From assembly GCA_036172665.1 (NCBI GenBank), contig CM069873.1:49694001-49758000 (forward strand): DNA of 64,000 nt, given 5' to 3'. A program made the position numbers and the translations under genes. The stretch is from Prosopocoilus inquinatus. Lineage: Eukaryota; Arthropoda; Insecta; Coleoptera; Lucanidae. Below, one piece after another: positions 1 to 10,315 of the stretch (position 1 is the stretch's first letter; each line of letters starts with the position of its first letter). The notes beneath the pieces are model-generated. The model saw nothing but the letters and a program-made list of their open reading frames with translations, had not been told where the DNA came from and did no database searches.

Positions 1-200
1 GATGTGATCAAATTTTACCGTTCGTAAAAGTTTCGGTTCGTAATTTTTTATTACACTTTTAAATTAAATAGCCGGATAACGCGAAGTTCTCAATGAATGT
101 AGCTCTCCTATTACTCAATTAATTTATGTTTTTTTGTTTATTTTATTAAAGCAGCAACTAGCTAGTAATTATTGAGGTCAACTTTGAAAATTTTTGTTTT

Positions 201-442
201 TTGGAACCGGCTTAATATCTCGAAAACTGTTTGATGTATCTGTTTAAAATTTGGTATATGATTTAGAACCAATAAGACCTACATTATCTATTCTTTTTTC
301 AATTGTTACCGCGTGAAATCTCAAAAACATGTGCAGATAAACAATTGAAAAAAAACTAGTAATTAGGCCTTATTGGCTCTAAATCGCACACCAAATTTCA
401 AACAGATACGTCAAACAGTTTTCAAGATATTAAGCCGGTTCC
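201..442. repeat. Foldback hairpin (MITE-like), arms about 105 bp
   Basis: The left arm (201-307) is matched in inverted orientation by 340-442, with a 32-base loop. The arms share, for example, GGAACCGGCTTAATATC and its complement, and CAATTGTT next to the loop. The match is imperfect, so the element is not fresh. The first 28 or so codons of the open frame that starts at 373 are simply the right arm read through, so that ATG is not a genuine start. Bases 1-200 show nothing else recognisable. Confidence 0.85.
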
Positions 443-447
443 ATACT

Positions 448-2740
448 TTTGCCGTTCCTTGTATATTGTTCGCTTATGTTTTCATTCAATACTGTCGCAT
501 TGCAGATTTGAAGAAACGACTGAACATATTGAAATCTGTAGATGTGACAAGGACATCACAGTTGTCACCTAAGGCAAAAAGTATATATGCTTTTGCTCGA
601 AAATTAAGAAGAGTTGCATCTGCATTAAATATCGAAAATGTAACGATGAAAGATCGTTTAGACAAGGCACGGGAGTTTATCGAGACAGAGGAATTTCTGC
701 AAGGAAAAGTAAATAAAACTACCAGCCGCTTTCTACTCTCTCAAATTACACAACAAAAAAAAAACGCCAAAGGAAAACGCAACAGAGAGTAACGAGAGCT
801 AACGAGAGTATGTTTCAGTCCCTTCAAAAGTCAGGGCAAAGGTTGCCATCACAAGACAAATATGTAATCCTTATGTGGGATGAAATATATATAGAAGCAT
901 CTTTGACATATAATGAAGCTGATGACATAATTGAAAGGTTTGAAGACTGTGGTTCTTCAGAGAGACCTTTTAAGATAGCCGATCGTGCAATGGTTTTTAA
1001 GATTAGAGGAATTAGGCTGAAGTGGAAGCAACCGGTGGCATATTATTTTACTAAATCATGTATGAGCACACCAGATTTAATTAGAAATATAAAATTCATT
1101 GTTCGAGCCGTGCAAAATGCTGGGTTTACAGTAGTAGCCACTGTATCTGATCAATTACAAATTAACGTGGCTGCGATAAATATATTAAAAGAAGACACAC
1201 AAAGGTGATGTTTCCAGAATAATTCGGAAAATAGGTTTCATGGCTACCTGATAGACGAGCACGAAATTGTTCATTTATATGACGCTCCGCATTTATTAAA
1301 AGGCGTTAGAAACACAATGTTGGAAAACAATATCAAATTTACATGGAGGACTGACAAGCCACAGATAGTTTCCTGGTCTGATATTATTGCATTGTATGAG
1401 ATGGATTCTCGAGAAGAAGACGATTTCAAGTCTTTTCCCGATTAACACATGAAAATATATATAAGGAGAAAATGAAAAAAAAATGAAGGTTAAACTTGCA
1501 GCTCAGATCTTCTCGCAAAGGGTTGCTGCTATAATGAGAGCTTTAACCAAACGAGGTATAGTTTCAGTTATGTGTATTTGTGCTTACTGTAAAATTTATA
1601 TTTTAAATTTATATTTTAACTTTCAGCTGACATTAATACACCAGCAGGTTTTAATAATAATAATAATAATAATAGACTTTTATGAATTACTAACAAAGCA
1701 ACAGTTAATAAAACAAAATATGCCTTCTAAGGCGAAGTCCAGCACAACTCAATGACGTCGACTGCTCTACTTAACCTTATGTTGCTTAAACAACTTATTA
1801 GTACGAAAAATATTAAGAGTAGCATCCAATGCTGAAGAGTTAATGCAGCAAAGCAAAGCATAATAGCATAGAAAAGAAGTAATTATAGCTAGCAGCAGAG
1901 AAATACAGAAAGAGGAAGAGAGAAAATTAAATACTATGCAACCTGGAAAGAGAAGTCATACACCCATCGGTCAGCCTTCGAAGAGTAGTTCATGCAACTT
2001 CTTGTTAAAAAAATTGTAAGTGGAAGCAGAATTATATAAGGTGTGACCGTTTAACAATTTCCGATGAATGTAACGGTGGTGTCATTAGCCCTTTGAATCT
2101 CAAATTTAAATTGTGCACGTCCGTTCGGTAAGAAATTTTAAAAAATAAATATGAGGGACAGACACCAGTGAATTTCTTCTTTTAATGGATAAACTGTTTG
2201 ACTGCATAAATGGATCTTCTATTGAAGCTGGAGATGGTAAAACTTTAAGGTGTGCCATCACAGAGCAATCAACACATCATACGTTTTGGAGACAAGCAGT
2301 ACATGTATTACAAAGTGCGACTCTGTGTCAGAAACAAGAAAAGGTTTTCAAACTCTTTCCTTAAAAAACTGGGTGGTAAAAATTACCGGAATTGAGTACC
2401 TGTGGAAAAAGTTGAGTGGAGAAGGGTTCAGATATCTATGCCCTCGAAATTTGAACCAAGACCCGCTTGAAAACTTCTTCGGGTACTTTCGCAGTTACGG
2501 TTCCAGGAATATAAATCCAATTCCTACTGCCTTTAAAAGTGCATATAAAAGTTTAATAATTAATAATATAGCCAGTAGGCACTCACCTGGCAGCAATTGC
2601 GAAGCAGACAACAGTGATGGACTTCTAGATAATCTTCAGAATTTCTTGACTATGACTTCTACAGCTGAAGCTTTGCCATTACCTATCGATGATGAAGATA
2701 CTGCAAGTTTTACAGTTGAACATCAAAATTCCATATGAAG
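448..2740 (+). pseudogene. P-element (THAP9-like) transposase remnant
   Basis: Four pieces of one transposase lie in order on the plus strand. Bases 540-780 encode the region after the DNA-binding domain (SPKAKSIYAFARKLRR..). Bases 810-1208 encode the RNase H-like core (VILMWDEIYIEA; ADRAMVFKIRGI; WKQPVAYYF; VVATVSDQ), continuing with YDAPHLLKGVRNTML to about 1440. A short exon-like piece at 1483-1560 reads KVKLAAQIFSQRVAAIMRAL. Bases 2187-2738 carry MDKLFDCINGSS and the C-terminal block LNQDPLENFFGYFR. Stops and frameshifts separate the parts (788-809, 1209 and about 2345), and no THAP zinc finger is visible upstream, where a hairpin element abuts. It is a dead copy. The family call rests on the PHLLKG and QDPLENFFG blocks, which are typical of P-type transposases. 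Confidence 0.85.
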
Positions 2741-3918
2741 GATCAGCTTCATGCATATTTAGCAGCATAATGTTGCAAAAAAAATGTTTACCTGCATTAC
2801 GTGTGTTACCTGTAAAAGTGATTTAATTGCACCAGTTGAAGAAGAAAATTAACAATTCCTTATACACGAACGTGTCTGTAATCCTCTTCCCTTATTTATA
2901 CTAACATTAAATTTCGGCAAATATTTACAAATTCATGTGCAATTTTACACCATCTTTTACCTAATCTGTGTGTAAAAAATAATGTAGGATATATACTCAA
3001 ATCAGAACTTCTGAAAAATTTGCGCAGAAACTTCAATACAAAATGTACAGAACACAATGTATTGCAAGACTACAAATTTTTTTGTTAAATTTTATATTTT
3101 TACATGGAGTAATAATATCAATAGAATACTAAGAGGTAAAGAGGACACTGCATTAAATGATAAAATAAAACTTATTGCCTGAACTAAATATTTAAGAAAA
3201 CAGGGGAAAATGGCAAAAATTCCGCAAATGAAACGCCTTGTGTAGTGGTCGCAACATTTTCAATGTATTGCGTTATCTTAACTATTTTGAAATAAAGAAT
3301 TACCTACCTAAATTTATTATAAGATTGTTTTATTGAAATTATGGTGTTTAGTGAGAACAATTGAGTTTTGTTATTTATATTTTCGTTATTAATATATATT
3401 GTAATGGTTTTTATTCTACTTATATTATATGATCTTTCTTTTAAATTTGTTTTATTTATATCTAATATTTTGTACAGTTGTTATTCATGTATAGAGCCTG
3501 ATTTTGCAATAACAAATGTTTTCAGAGGTCATGTCTCGAGAGAGACGCGCGTCCTCTAAAAATCGTCGTCAGAATAAGTGAAAATACACTTAGCGCCAGG
3601 AGCGATTGGCACCTGAACTAATATTAATGTTTGCAGTAATATAGAAAACAGTCGCATCTATTTAATCTATGTCATACATGTCAATTTCAAGCAAAGCTGG
3701 TTCACGATTAACAATTCACAGCCAACTACGAGGAGAAATTTTAAAAAAACTTTATGTTGCATGTACAAACTCCCAACTTATGTAAGACAGTCCTATTCAC
3801 ATAAATATTCTGAAACTTCATATCAACGAGCGAATGTCCCAGTTCACAACCACCCAGACAGCCTATAGTTGAATTACATGAGAAATTGATCTCATTACAG
3901 CATGATGTATATATGTAA
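2741..3918. other. AT-rich sequence, no gene recognised
   Basis: Bases 2741-2850 may still be tail sequence of the P-element fossil. The rest is AT-rich with short accidental open frames (for example 3368-3559 and 3741-3953) that show no domain or codon pattern. I see no repeat structure here. Confidence 0.5.
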
Positions 3919-4146
3919 TTACCTCTCTGTACTATGTTGTAGATGATTCTCAATTCTCTCGAGAATCATTAATGCAGTTAACTTGGAAATTCGAAATCTT
4001 TGAAAAAATTCACCGTCATTCCACTTATCAAAATTATTGTTACGTTCGTGAACGTGGTAACCTACTCTTAGTGGATCTACGATATTAACTATTTCTTCTA
4101 GATCGTGATTAAACAAAATGTCATCCAAATCTTCAAAAATATTCAT
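3919..4146 (-). pseudogene. PIF/Harbinger (HARBI1-like) transposase, exon 1 fragment
   Basis: The minus-strand frame opens with ATG at 4146 and gives about 75 residues. Its second half (GEFFQRFRISKLTALMILER..) is the N-terminal helical block of HARBI1-type transposases, where the usual text is close to FFQRFRLSK followed by LLERIE. The exon ends at HSTER, immediately followed by a GT that could be a splice donor. No DDE core follows on this strand, so the copy is truncated. It is not related closely enough to the 23.8 kb exon or to the 30.6 kb and 39.2 kb exons to be a recent duplicate. Other roles are unlikely. Confidence 0.65.
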
Positions 4147-4324
4147 TTTTGTGAAGGTTATGGCGACAGTTTGAGGTTAAAAGCTACTTATGAGACGCTT
4201 ACGAGCTACTTTTTCCTCTAGTAATTTATCTTTCAAATAAAGCATTTTTATTTGTTAAATAAATTTATTTGATACTTATTAGGAGGTGGAAAGATCGGGC
4301 CTGAGAAAAATATTAAGGGACATT

Positions 4325-4465
4325 TTCGTTTAAAAACTGACTCAGCGTACTACTGCGAAATTAACAGTTTAGAATAGTTTTTCTTATATGTATCGCTGAA
4401 AAAAAAAAGCATTCTCGTACTGTAAATTTTACAGGTCAGTACGCTGAGTCGTTTTTTAACACGAA
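4325..4465. repeat. Small MITE with inverted ends
   Basis: An end reading GACTCAGCGTACT (about 4340) reappears as its complement AGTACGCTGAGTC (about 4438-4450). Outside both copies are matching T/A runs (CGTTTAAAAA and TTTTTTAACACG). The unit is about 140 bp with no coding capacity. I could not identify a target duplication. Confidence 0.65.
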
Positions 4466-5148
4466 TCCGACCCAGCAAAGACACTCACGTATTTTTCACG
4501 TCAATATCTAGTCATTATTCGTCTCTAACGTCAATTGTCCGACAAGTGACGTCTTATTTATGGCACATTTAATGACCAAACTATGACGTCGTTTTTAAAC
4601 GTATACTTAACGTGAAATGGACGTTTTTAATTATACGAATGCAATAATCATACAAATAATTGAAATGCATTTTAATATTAGCAAAAGTACTTGAACAAAA
4701 ATATTCGTTCTGGTGTGTTTCTGTGTAATTATTGCATGTGTTAAAAGTACGTTAGCGCGTGTGGCTTTTTTGCGCTTGCGTCAATCTCCGTTGCTCCGTT
4801 TTTACCATTTACGAGATTTACGTTCGATTGTTTGCTAGATTTGATCGGTCTAAATTGGGGTAAATGTGTTGGCACAACAACTTTTCGTGAAGAAGTAAGT
4901 ACTATCATTTTTCGTATGCTAATTGAATGTGTTATTCGTGTTTGTTCGAGGTCTAACCTAAAAAAATTCTGATGCACTGTATAATTTTTTTTTACTATCT
5001 ATTCATAATCATGGAATAGAGATCAAAAACTCTAATATTAATTTTAAAATTTAGATATGAGACGCATTAGTAAATCTAGATATATTTTATTGTAGCTTTA
5101 ACTGCATTCTGCAAAATAATTGTTCATCGATAAAAATCAACGATAAAA
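4466..5148. other. ACGT-rich intergenic sequence upstream of DUF4806-like exons
   Basis: Between 4488 and 4625 the motif ACGTC or ACGTG recurs unusually often (CACGTC, AACGTC, TGACGTC twice, AACGTG). A similar cluster occurs at 18320-18450. Bases 4741-4977 hold a minus-strand open frame without recognisable content. The segment precedes the exon at 5149 and might hold its promoter, but I see no clear TATA box. Confidence 0.35.
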
Positions 5149-5484
5149 ATGGCATTCGCAGGTGTGCAATTTCAGGAAAGTGAAGGTGGAACTGTAGCAC
5201 TGGTTTGTTCAAGCTGGTTAACTCCTCGAAAAACGGAAGTATTTTGGCCGCCGTATCGCAATCAAGGTCAATACAACAAAGCACTTAAAAAAGGCGATCT
5301 GCCTAAAGAAACTTGGAATACGTATAAAGTATTTTTTGATTCTGGTATGTGTAATTTAACTTTGTAGTTAATTTATGTCTTGTTAGATCTTAAAATTTAA
5401 CTAGTACAGTTATTCATTGAGTAATTTGTAGATAATTTAGACAGAGCTCAGGCGAAATTGAGAAAGTTGGAATATACATCAGAT
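5149..5484 (+). pseudogene. DUF4806-like protein, first two exons only
   Basis: Exon 1 (5149-5344) starts at an ATG and encodes about 65 residues with a WPPY block (EVFWPPYRN) and a W-N-T-Y-K-V strand. It ends in a split glycine codon before GTATGT. Exon 2 (5432-5484) follows the acceptor TTTGTAG and continues in phase with NLDRAQAKLRKLEYTSD before a GT. This layout (short N-terminal beta domain with WPPY, then a KAxxKLxKxExTSD helix) is what I remember of the N-terminus of insect DUF4806 proteins, which are numerous and of unknown function. No later exon is seen: a TA microsatellite and a Penelope palindrome follow. It is either a truncated gene or an exon pair left by transposon disruption. 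Confidence 0.5.
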
Positions 5485-5629
5485 GTATTGTATTGCCCTA
5501 TAATGAAAATAATAATAAATGGGTGTCAATGCCACTGGTACATGCATTATAAACTCTCTAGAGTGCTCATTATTTTAGAAGTTGTTATGTTCAAATATTT
5601 TTATAGAATATTTATGTTTTCATACTCTT

Positions 5630-5631
<2 letters not shown>

Positions 5632-5687
<56 letters not shown>
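5632..5687. repeat. (AT)n microsatellite
   Basis: About 27 uninterrupted AT dinucleotides sit directly before the Penelope palindrome. TA-rich tracts of this kind recur at 8584-8600, 8621-8641, 8681-8706, 18098-18123 and 47725-47740, mostly at transposon edges. Confidence 0.95.
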
Positions 5688-5690
<3 letters not shown>

Positions 5691-5799
5691 TGGAAGGGAA
5701 GTAACGCCGTACTTGTTGAAATTTAACAGTTGAAAATTTTTAACGAGGATAAACGGCTGATTGTTGGGCGTTGTTTTTGTAAGAAGAACTCCTTTTAAC

Positions 5800-5845
5800 T
5801 TCTGTCAATATTTCGCAATGTATTTATTGCTTCATCAGGACAAAA
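5800..5845 (-). ncRNA. Hammerhead ribozyme motif, left arm
   Basis: On the minus strand the core CTGATGA is followed by a stem-loop (GCAAT and ATTGC around a 6-base loop), then GAAA, a very short stem III (A-TA-U) and the cleavage-site U. Outer stem I pairs TTTTGTC with GACAGAA, with one G-U wobble. All invariant core bases are present. Hammerhead motifs with minimal stem III are known from Penelope terminal repeats. Activity is inferred, not shown. Confidence 0.7.
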
Positions 5846-6913
5846 CTGTAAATGATATAACATGAGCAACGTGCTACAAAAGTTAGGTTAAGTACTTACT
5901 TATAAAGTAATTAAAGCTAGCCATAGAAGGTAAATTATGAAGCGATGTGCAAACATTACAACCAGAAAAAATATTTTCTTGTATAACAGCGATTACATAA
6001 TAAAACACATTAAAATTCAATTAAAAACAAGTTAAAATATAAAAATGTTTGACTTAAGGCATTGTAACGGAAAAGTAAGATGGCCGACAGTAGGATAGGT
6101 AACATAAGGGAAAGAAGTAGTAATTGCCAACCGAGCGGAAAGGAAACCAAATCAAAATATAAAATTTAGAAGATTTTGATAAATATTGTTCAATTGGTTA
6201 GTATCAGTTTTAAAATTGACAGTAGTATTATTGTTACTTTGAATATGAGACATTTCAAGAAAAGTTCCAAGTTTGTAATTAGTTTCTTGTTCTAGGATTT
6301 TAATATCTATGAAATTGAAGTTATGGTCGTTATCGTTACTGTGGATAGCCAAAGCGCAGGATTATCAATCAAGAGTGATTGTAGAATAGGAAAGAGATCC
6401 TGCGCTTTGGCTATCCACAGTACCGTTAACGACCATAACTTCAATTTCATAGATATTAAAATCCTAGAACAAGAAACTAATTACAAACTTAGAACTTTTC
6501 TTGAAATGTCTCATATTTAAAGTAACAATAATACTACTGTCAATTTTAAAACTGATACTAACCAATTGAACAATATTTATCAAAATCTTCTAAATTTTAA
6601 ATTTTGATTTGGTTTCCTTTCCGCTCGGTTGGCAATTACTACTTCTTTCCCTTATGTTACCTATCCTACTGTCGGCCATCTTACTTTTCCGTTACAATGC
6701 CTTAAGTCAAACATTTTTATATTTTAACTTGTTTTTAATTGAATTTTAATGTGTTTTATTATGTAATCGCTGTTATACAAGAAAATATTTTTTTTGGTTG
6801 TAATGTTTGCACATCGCTTCATAATTCACCTTCTATGGCTAGCTTTAATTACTCTATAAGTAAGTACTTAACCTAACTTTTGTAGCACGTTGCTCATGTT
6901 ATATCATTTACAG

Positions 6914-6959
6914 TTTTGTCCTGATGAAGCAATAAATACATTGCGAAATATTGACAGAA
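6914..6959 (+). ncRNA. Hammerhead ribozyme motif, right arm
   Basis: This is the mirror copy of the motif at 5800-5845, now on the plus strand: stem I 6914-6920 with 6953-6959, core CTGATGA at 6921-6927, GAAA at 6945-6948. The two motifs point away from the palindrome centre. Confidence 0.72.
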
Positions 6960-7041
6960 GTTAAAAGGAGTTCTTCTTACAAAAACAACTCCCAACAATC
7001 AGCCGTTTATCCTCGTTAAAAATATTTTCAACTGTTAAATA

Positions 7042-8583
7042 TACACTGAGAACCTTATAGGATTGCACATAGTAATTTTCAATTGAAGCTTTATTACATT
7101 ATTATTTCCAAATTTATATTATTCGCCAAGGTTACCAAGGTGCGTTGTTAGTAACGGTAATGACACTACTAATTTTGAATTGTCAAATTGAATTAAGTTG
7201 TTCTTTTGATTTATTGCAAAATAATGTATACAACCGCCGAAAAAGTAGAAATGTACACATTATTCTCAAATGGAACTTCGTTGAGGGAGGTTTCTGCATT
7301 ATTTGCCGCTAAATTTCCAGATAGACAAATTCCCAGTTTTTCTACTATTAGAAATGTGGTACAAAAATTCAAAACTAGTGGTTGTATCAATTTTGATCAT
7401 ACGAATAAACGCTCAAGAAGGTCTAGTATATTAACAGAAGAAATGGAATTAAATGTATTGGCTTTAGTGGAGAATGATATGGAGATATCAATCAGAAAAA
7501 TATCAGCTGAATGTGGTATCAATCAGTCATCAGTTATTCGCGTCCTGAAAAAGCATCGGTATAAATCTTTTAAATTTGAAAAGCATCAAGAATTGAACGA
7601 TAACGATGCAGAAAATAGGACAATCTTTTGTGAAAGGATGTTTGAAGACATCAATAGAAATGTCGTTGATTTGCGAAAAATCCTTTTTACAGATGAAAGT
7701 ACATTTGTGAAGCATGGAGAGCCAAATTCACAAAACTGTAGATATTGGGCTAAGGAAAACTTACACCGATATCTAAGCACTAGGACCCAATATCCAGAGA
7801 AAGTCAATGTATGGGCAGGAATGATTGACACGCGTATTATTGGTCCATTTTTTATTCAAAGCACGTTAACCAGTAGATGTTATCTGCAACTGCTAGAAGA
7901 GCGAATTATTCCTGCTTTAAATGACCTCCACTTAGAAGGTCAGATATGGTATCAGCACGATGGCGCTCCGGCCCACTATTCTCTGCCAGTAAGAGAGTTT
8001 CTAAATCTCCATTTTCCTGGAAGGTGGATCGGCAGAGGTGGAGCAATCGGGTGGCCACCAAGATCGCCAGACCTTACACCCGTGGATTTTTTTTACTGGG
8101 GAAAATTAAAATCATCAGTCTACAATTCAACCCCTATAAGGGATATCGAAGAACTTAAACAAAGAATCATTACTGCTTCAGGGGAAATAACTGCTCAACA
8201 GTCTGCGAATGTATTAAACGAGTTTTACAATAGATTAGGATACTGCCTTTTAAGTAATGGTGGAATTTTTGAAAATAAGTTGTAATTGTGTGTTTTCATT
8301 TGGTTATTTGTTCATTTGTGTATTTAAATCTTAAATATTGTTATAAATTTAAATATGAAATATTTATCTTTTAAACATTACAATTTTGTAAACACATGCA
8401 AAGTAATAAACCTTCCATAATACTTCCTATGTGCAGTTTTTACATGATTCAGCATTGAAAATTGAGTAGTAACCATAGCAACGTAATGTTAAAACCCCTA
8501 TGTGCAATTTTATATAACTCAGAAATGTATTATCTAGTAACGTAATTTTCGTCTATGTGCAGCGTTACAAGATTCTCACTGTA
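7042..8583 (+). mobile_element. Mariner-family transposon (DD41D), near complete
   Basis: The ends 7042-7072 and 8553-8583 are imperfect inverted repeats (TACACTGAGAA.. versus TACAGTGAGAA.., both with TGCACATAG). TA dinucleotides lie outside both ends (7040-7041, 8584-8585), as expected for TA insertion. The single transposase ORF is intact. Near the right end the motif CTATGTGCA is repeated at about 8429, 8500 and 8554, and CATAG also occurs at the left, so these are plausible transposase-binding sites. Confidence 0.85.
7206..8285 (+). CDS. Mariner-type transposase, DD41D
   Basis: An uninterrupted frame of 359 codons; the ATG at 7224 (MYTTAEKVEMYTLF) is the more natural start. Residues 1-60 form a first helix-turn-helix with the pattern LREVSALFAAKFPDR and STIRNVVQKF. 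A second one follows (ISIRKISAECGINQSSVIRVL). The DDE/D core shows D1 in LFTDEST, D2 in WYQHDGAPAHY and D3 in RSPDLTPVDFFYWG, with 41 residues between the last two. Length is normal for the family. The enzyme would cut and paste its own element at TA sites in the nucleus. The reading frame has no damage, so this copy may be active or recently active. Confidence 0.93.
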   Translation: MIYCKIMYTTAEKVEMYTLFSNGTSLREVSALFAAKFPDRQIPSFSTIRNVVQKFKTSGCINFDHTNKRSRRSSILTEEMELNVLALVENDMEISIRKISAECGINQSSVIRVLKKHRYKSFKFEKHQELNDNDAENRTIFCERMFEDINRNVVDLRKILFTDESTFVKHGEPNSQNCRYWAKENLHRYLSTRTQYPEKVNVWAGMIDTRIIGPFFIQSTLTSRCYLQLLEERIIPALNDLHLEGQIWYQHDGAPAHYSLPVREFLNLHFPGRWIGRGGAIGWPPRSPDLTPVDFFYWGKLKSSVYNSTPIRDIEELKQRIITASGEITAQQSANVLNEFYNRLGYCLLSNGGIFENKL

Positions 8584-9088
8584 TATATATATATATATTT
8601 AACAGTTGAAAATACTAATATATATATATATATATATATATGCTGTAGTATTCAACACCCGCGGAAGCCTACGGATTAACATATATATATATATATATAT
8701 ATATATCCCGCTATCATTTGGGCGTCTCTATATTGTCAATTCGCCATCATTTGGGCGTCCCAAGTAATTGAGCGTCCGTATACGGACGCCCGATTGTATC
8801 CCATGCAAAAATTTTTTTGGGGACTCCTATGGCCTCTACCTGTCGTTTGGCAAAATTTTTCTGGAAGTCCGAATGATGATCAAATGGAAGCAGTCGTATA
8901 TTTTTAGTTCGAGCGTATATCCACTGGTGGCGCTAGTATCATTTTCGTATATAGAACTGCAAATATACACCTTTCACTTAGTGCAATAGAGCGTCCAGTA
9001 AATTTGTCAACACTGTAACCCTATTTAAACGTGTTCCTGTGATTCCCGCTCGAAAAAAATTCGTAGTCGGTTGGGTTTGATAGACAAG
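8584..9088. other. TA tracts and short palindromes
   Basis: Three (TA)n blocks lie in 8584-8706. Bases 8597-8613 (TTTAACAGTTGAAAAT) are the complement of the sequence directly left of the mariner (7024-7040), so the mariner interrupts an inverted pair derived from the Penelope end. At 8772-8789 there is a perfect 18-base palindrome around GTCCGTATACGGAC. TATTTAAA at about 9023 might serve as a TATA box for the exons at 9089. Confidence 0.5.
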
Positions 9089-9306
9089 ATGGACGTGAGT
9101 GGTCATTATTTTCCTGAAGAATACGTAAGTAAAATTTACTTTTTATAAAATATGTTGCGTTACAACTGTACATGCTATGTAATATTTTTTAGTATGCTTG
9201 TACCGTCGCAAATTCCACTAAAAAGAATGAAAGGTGGTGGTGCAATCGTCCATTATCACCGACATTACAAGTTACTACGTCAACTAACGAAAACGAGAAA
9301 AATGAA

Positions 9307-9720
9307 GTATGTTTATTGGTTTATAGTATCAATAGCATGTTTTAAACTAGGAATAATAGTTGCTTTAGGTTAATTGACACTGCATAGAATTAAATAATAT
9401 TGCCAACAGAAAATTTTTGAATGCTCATTAATCAGCTTACAATTATGAAATTGACGCTAAAAGTTGCAATTATAGCTGGAGGCTCATCCGAATATCATCA
9501 TGTTTTTGAAATAAGGAAAAATAATATTTATTTTAGCGAAGAGTATAGAGTGTTCTGTTTAAAAAATCGCAAGTTATAATTTTATATACCTAAAAATAAC
9601 AAAACTGCATCGCGAAGTGAAAAAAATATTATAATTTTTGTTTTTTTAACTGTTGCTCACCAAAATGGAATATCTTTTTTCCTGATTGTAAATAAAGGCA
9701 GTTCTAAACCAAACGTTGGC
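9307..9720. other. AT-rich sequence, probable intron
   Basis: This lies between the tentative exon ending at 9306 and a MITE. I see no coding signal or repeat. Confidence 0.4.
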
Positions 9721-10315
9721 ATACAGGGTGTTAATAAAAAGCAAGAAAAAAATTCTAAAAATAAACCCATGTCCGATACTCAATATAGGTGTCCACGCTA
9801 TGTGTTCACTCTTCTAGAATTTTTATTTTTTATATAAAATTCGGGATCGATAAAATAAATAAAAAACCGAATATTCCAACGTAGCACTGGCCACCGTACG
9901 ACTTCCTGTTTCACCGGAAGTGATATCAACTTTTTTTTATTTTAAATGGAATGGCCTGTATATTTTTACATATTTGAAATCTAGAGATCATTGTGAGTCC
10001 GAATATGTATCACTTGGTAATTTCGGTTTCCATGACAACGAAATTTTTTTGTTTTTTTTTTTTTAATTTTCAAAGCTATAAATCCTGTATTTTCGTTCTA
10101 ATACTTTCCAGTAATTCGATAAAGTCATTTCCTTGGTTTTTTTAACATTTTCACAGCATATGATATTTTCATTAGGTTGCAACTTATTTTTTTCAAATGG
10201 AATTTCTTACGACCTAATGGAAATTTCTTATTAGAATTTTTTTCTTGTTTGTTTTTTCTTGATCACTAGTATCATTTGCCAAACGTTGTAGAGTTTTTTT
10301 GTTAACACCCTGTAT
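9721..10315. repeat. MITE with ACAGGGTGTTAA ends; family also present at 61.6 kb
   Basis: The left end (about 9723) reads TACAGGGTGTTAATAAAAA and the right end (10295-10315) its complement TTTTTTGTTAACACCCTGTA. The interior is non-coding and shares long stretches with 61640-62080, including GACTTCCTGTTTCACCGGAA against GACTTCCGGTTTCGCCGGAA, followed in both by GTTTCCATGACAACGAAA. This marks a dispersed repeat family. Confidence 0.8.

Larger units (their letters stand above)
5721..7040. mobile_element. Penelope-like element ends arranged as a 1.3 kb palindrome
   Basis: Arm 5721-6361 is matched in inverted orientation by 6397-7040, with a spacer of only about 35 bases. Each arm encodes, reading inward to outward, the same C-terminal coding piece (minus strand 6352-6152, plus strand about 6403-6600). 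Residues HNFNFIDIKILEQETNYKL and FLEMSHI are the tail of a GIY-YIG endonuclease as found at the Penelope C-terminus. It is followed by a non-coding terminal part with a hammerhead motif. This is the inverted-copy layout that Penelope-like elements often leave on insertion. Reverse transcriptase is absent, so the insertion cannot move by itself. Confidence 0.75.

Noticed and set aside
373..460. First 28 codons of the long frame starting at 373 as the N-terminus of the P-element protein
   Set aside because: This part is the right arm of the hairpin at 201-442 read through by chance.
5458..5688. 76-codon frame ending in alternating Tyr-Ile
   Set aside because: The second half is the translated AT microsatellite.
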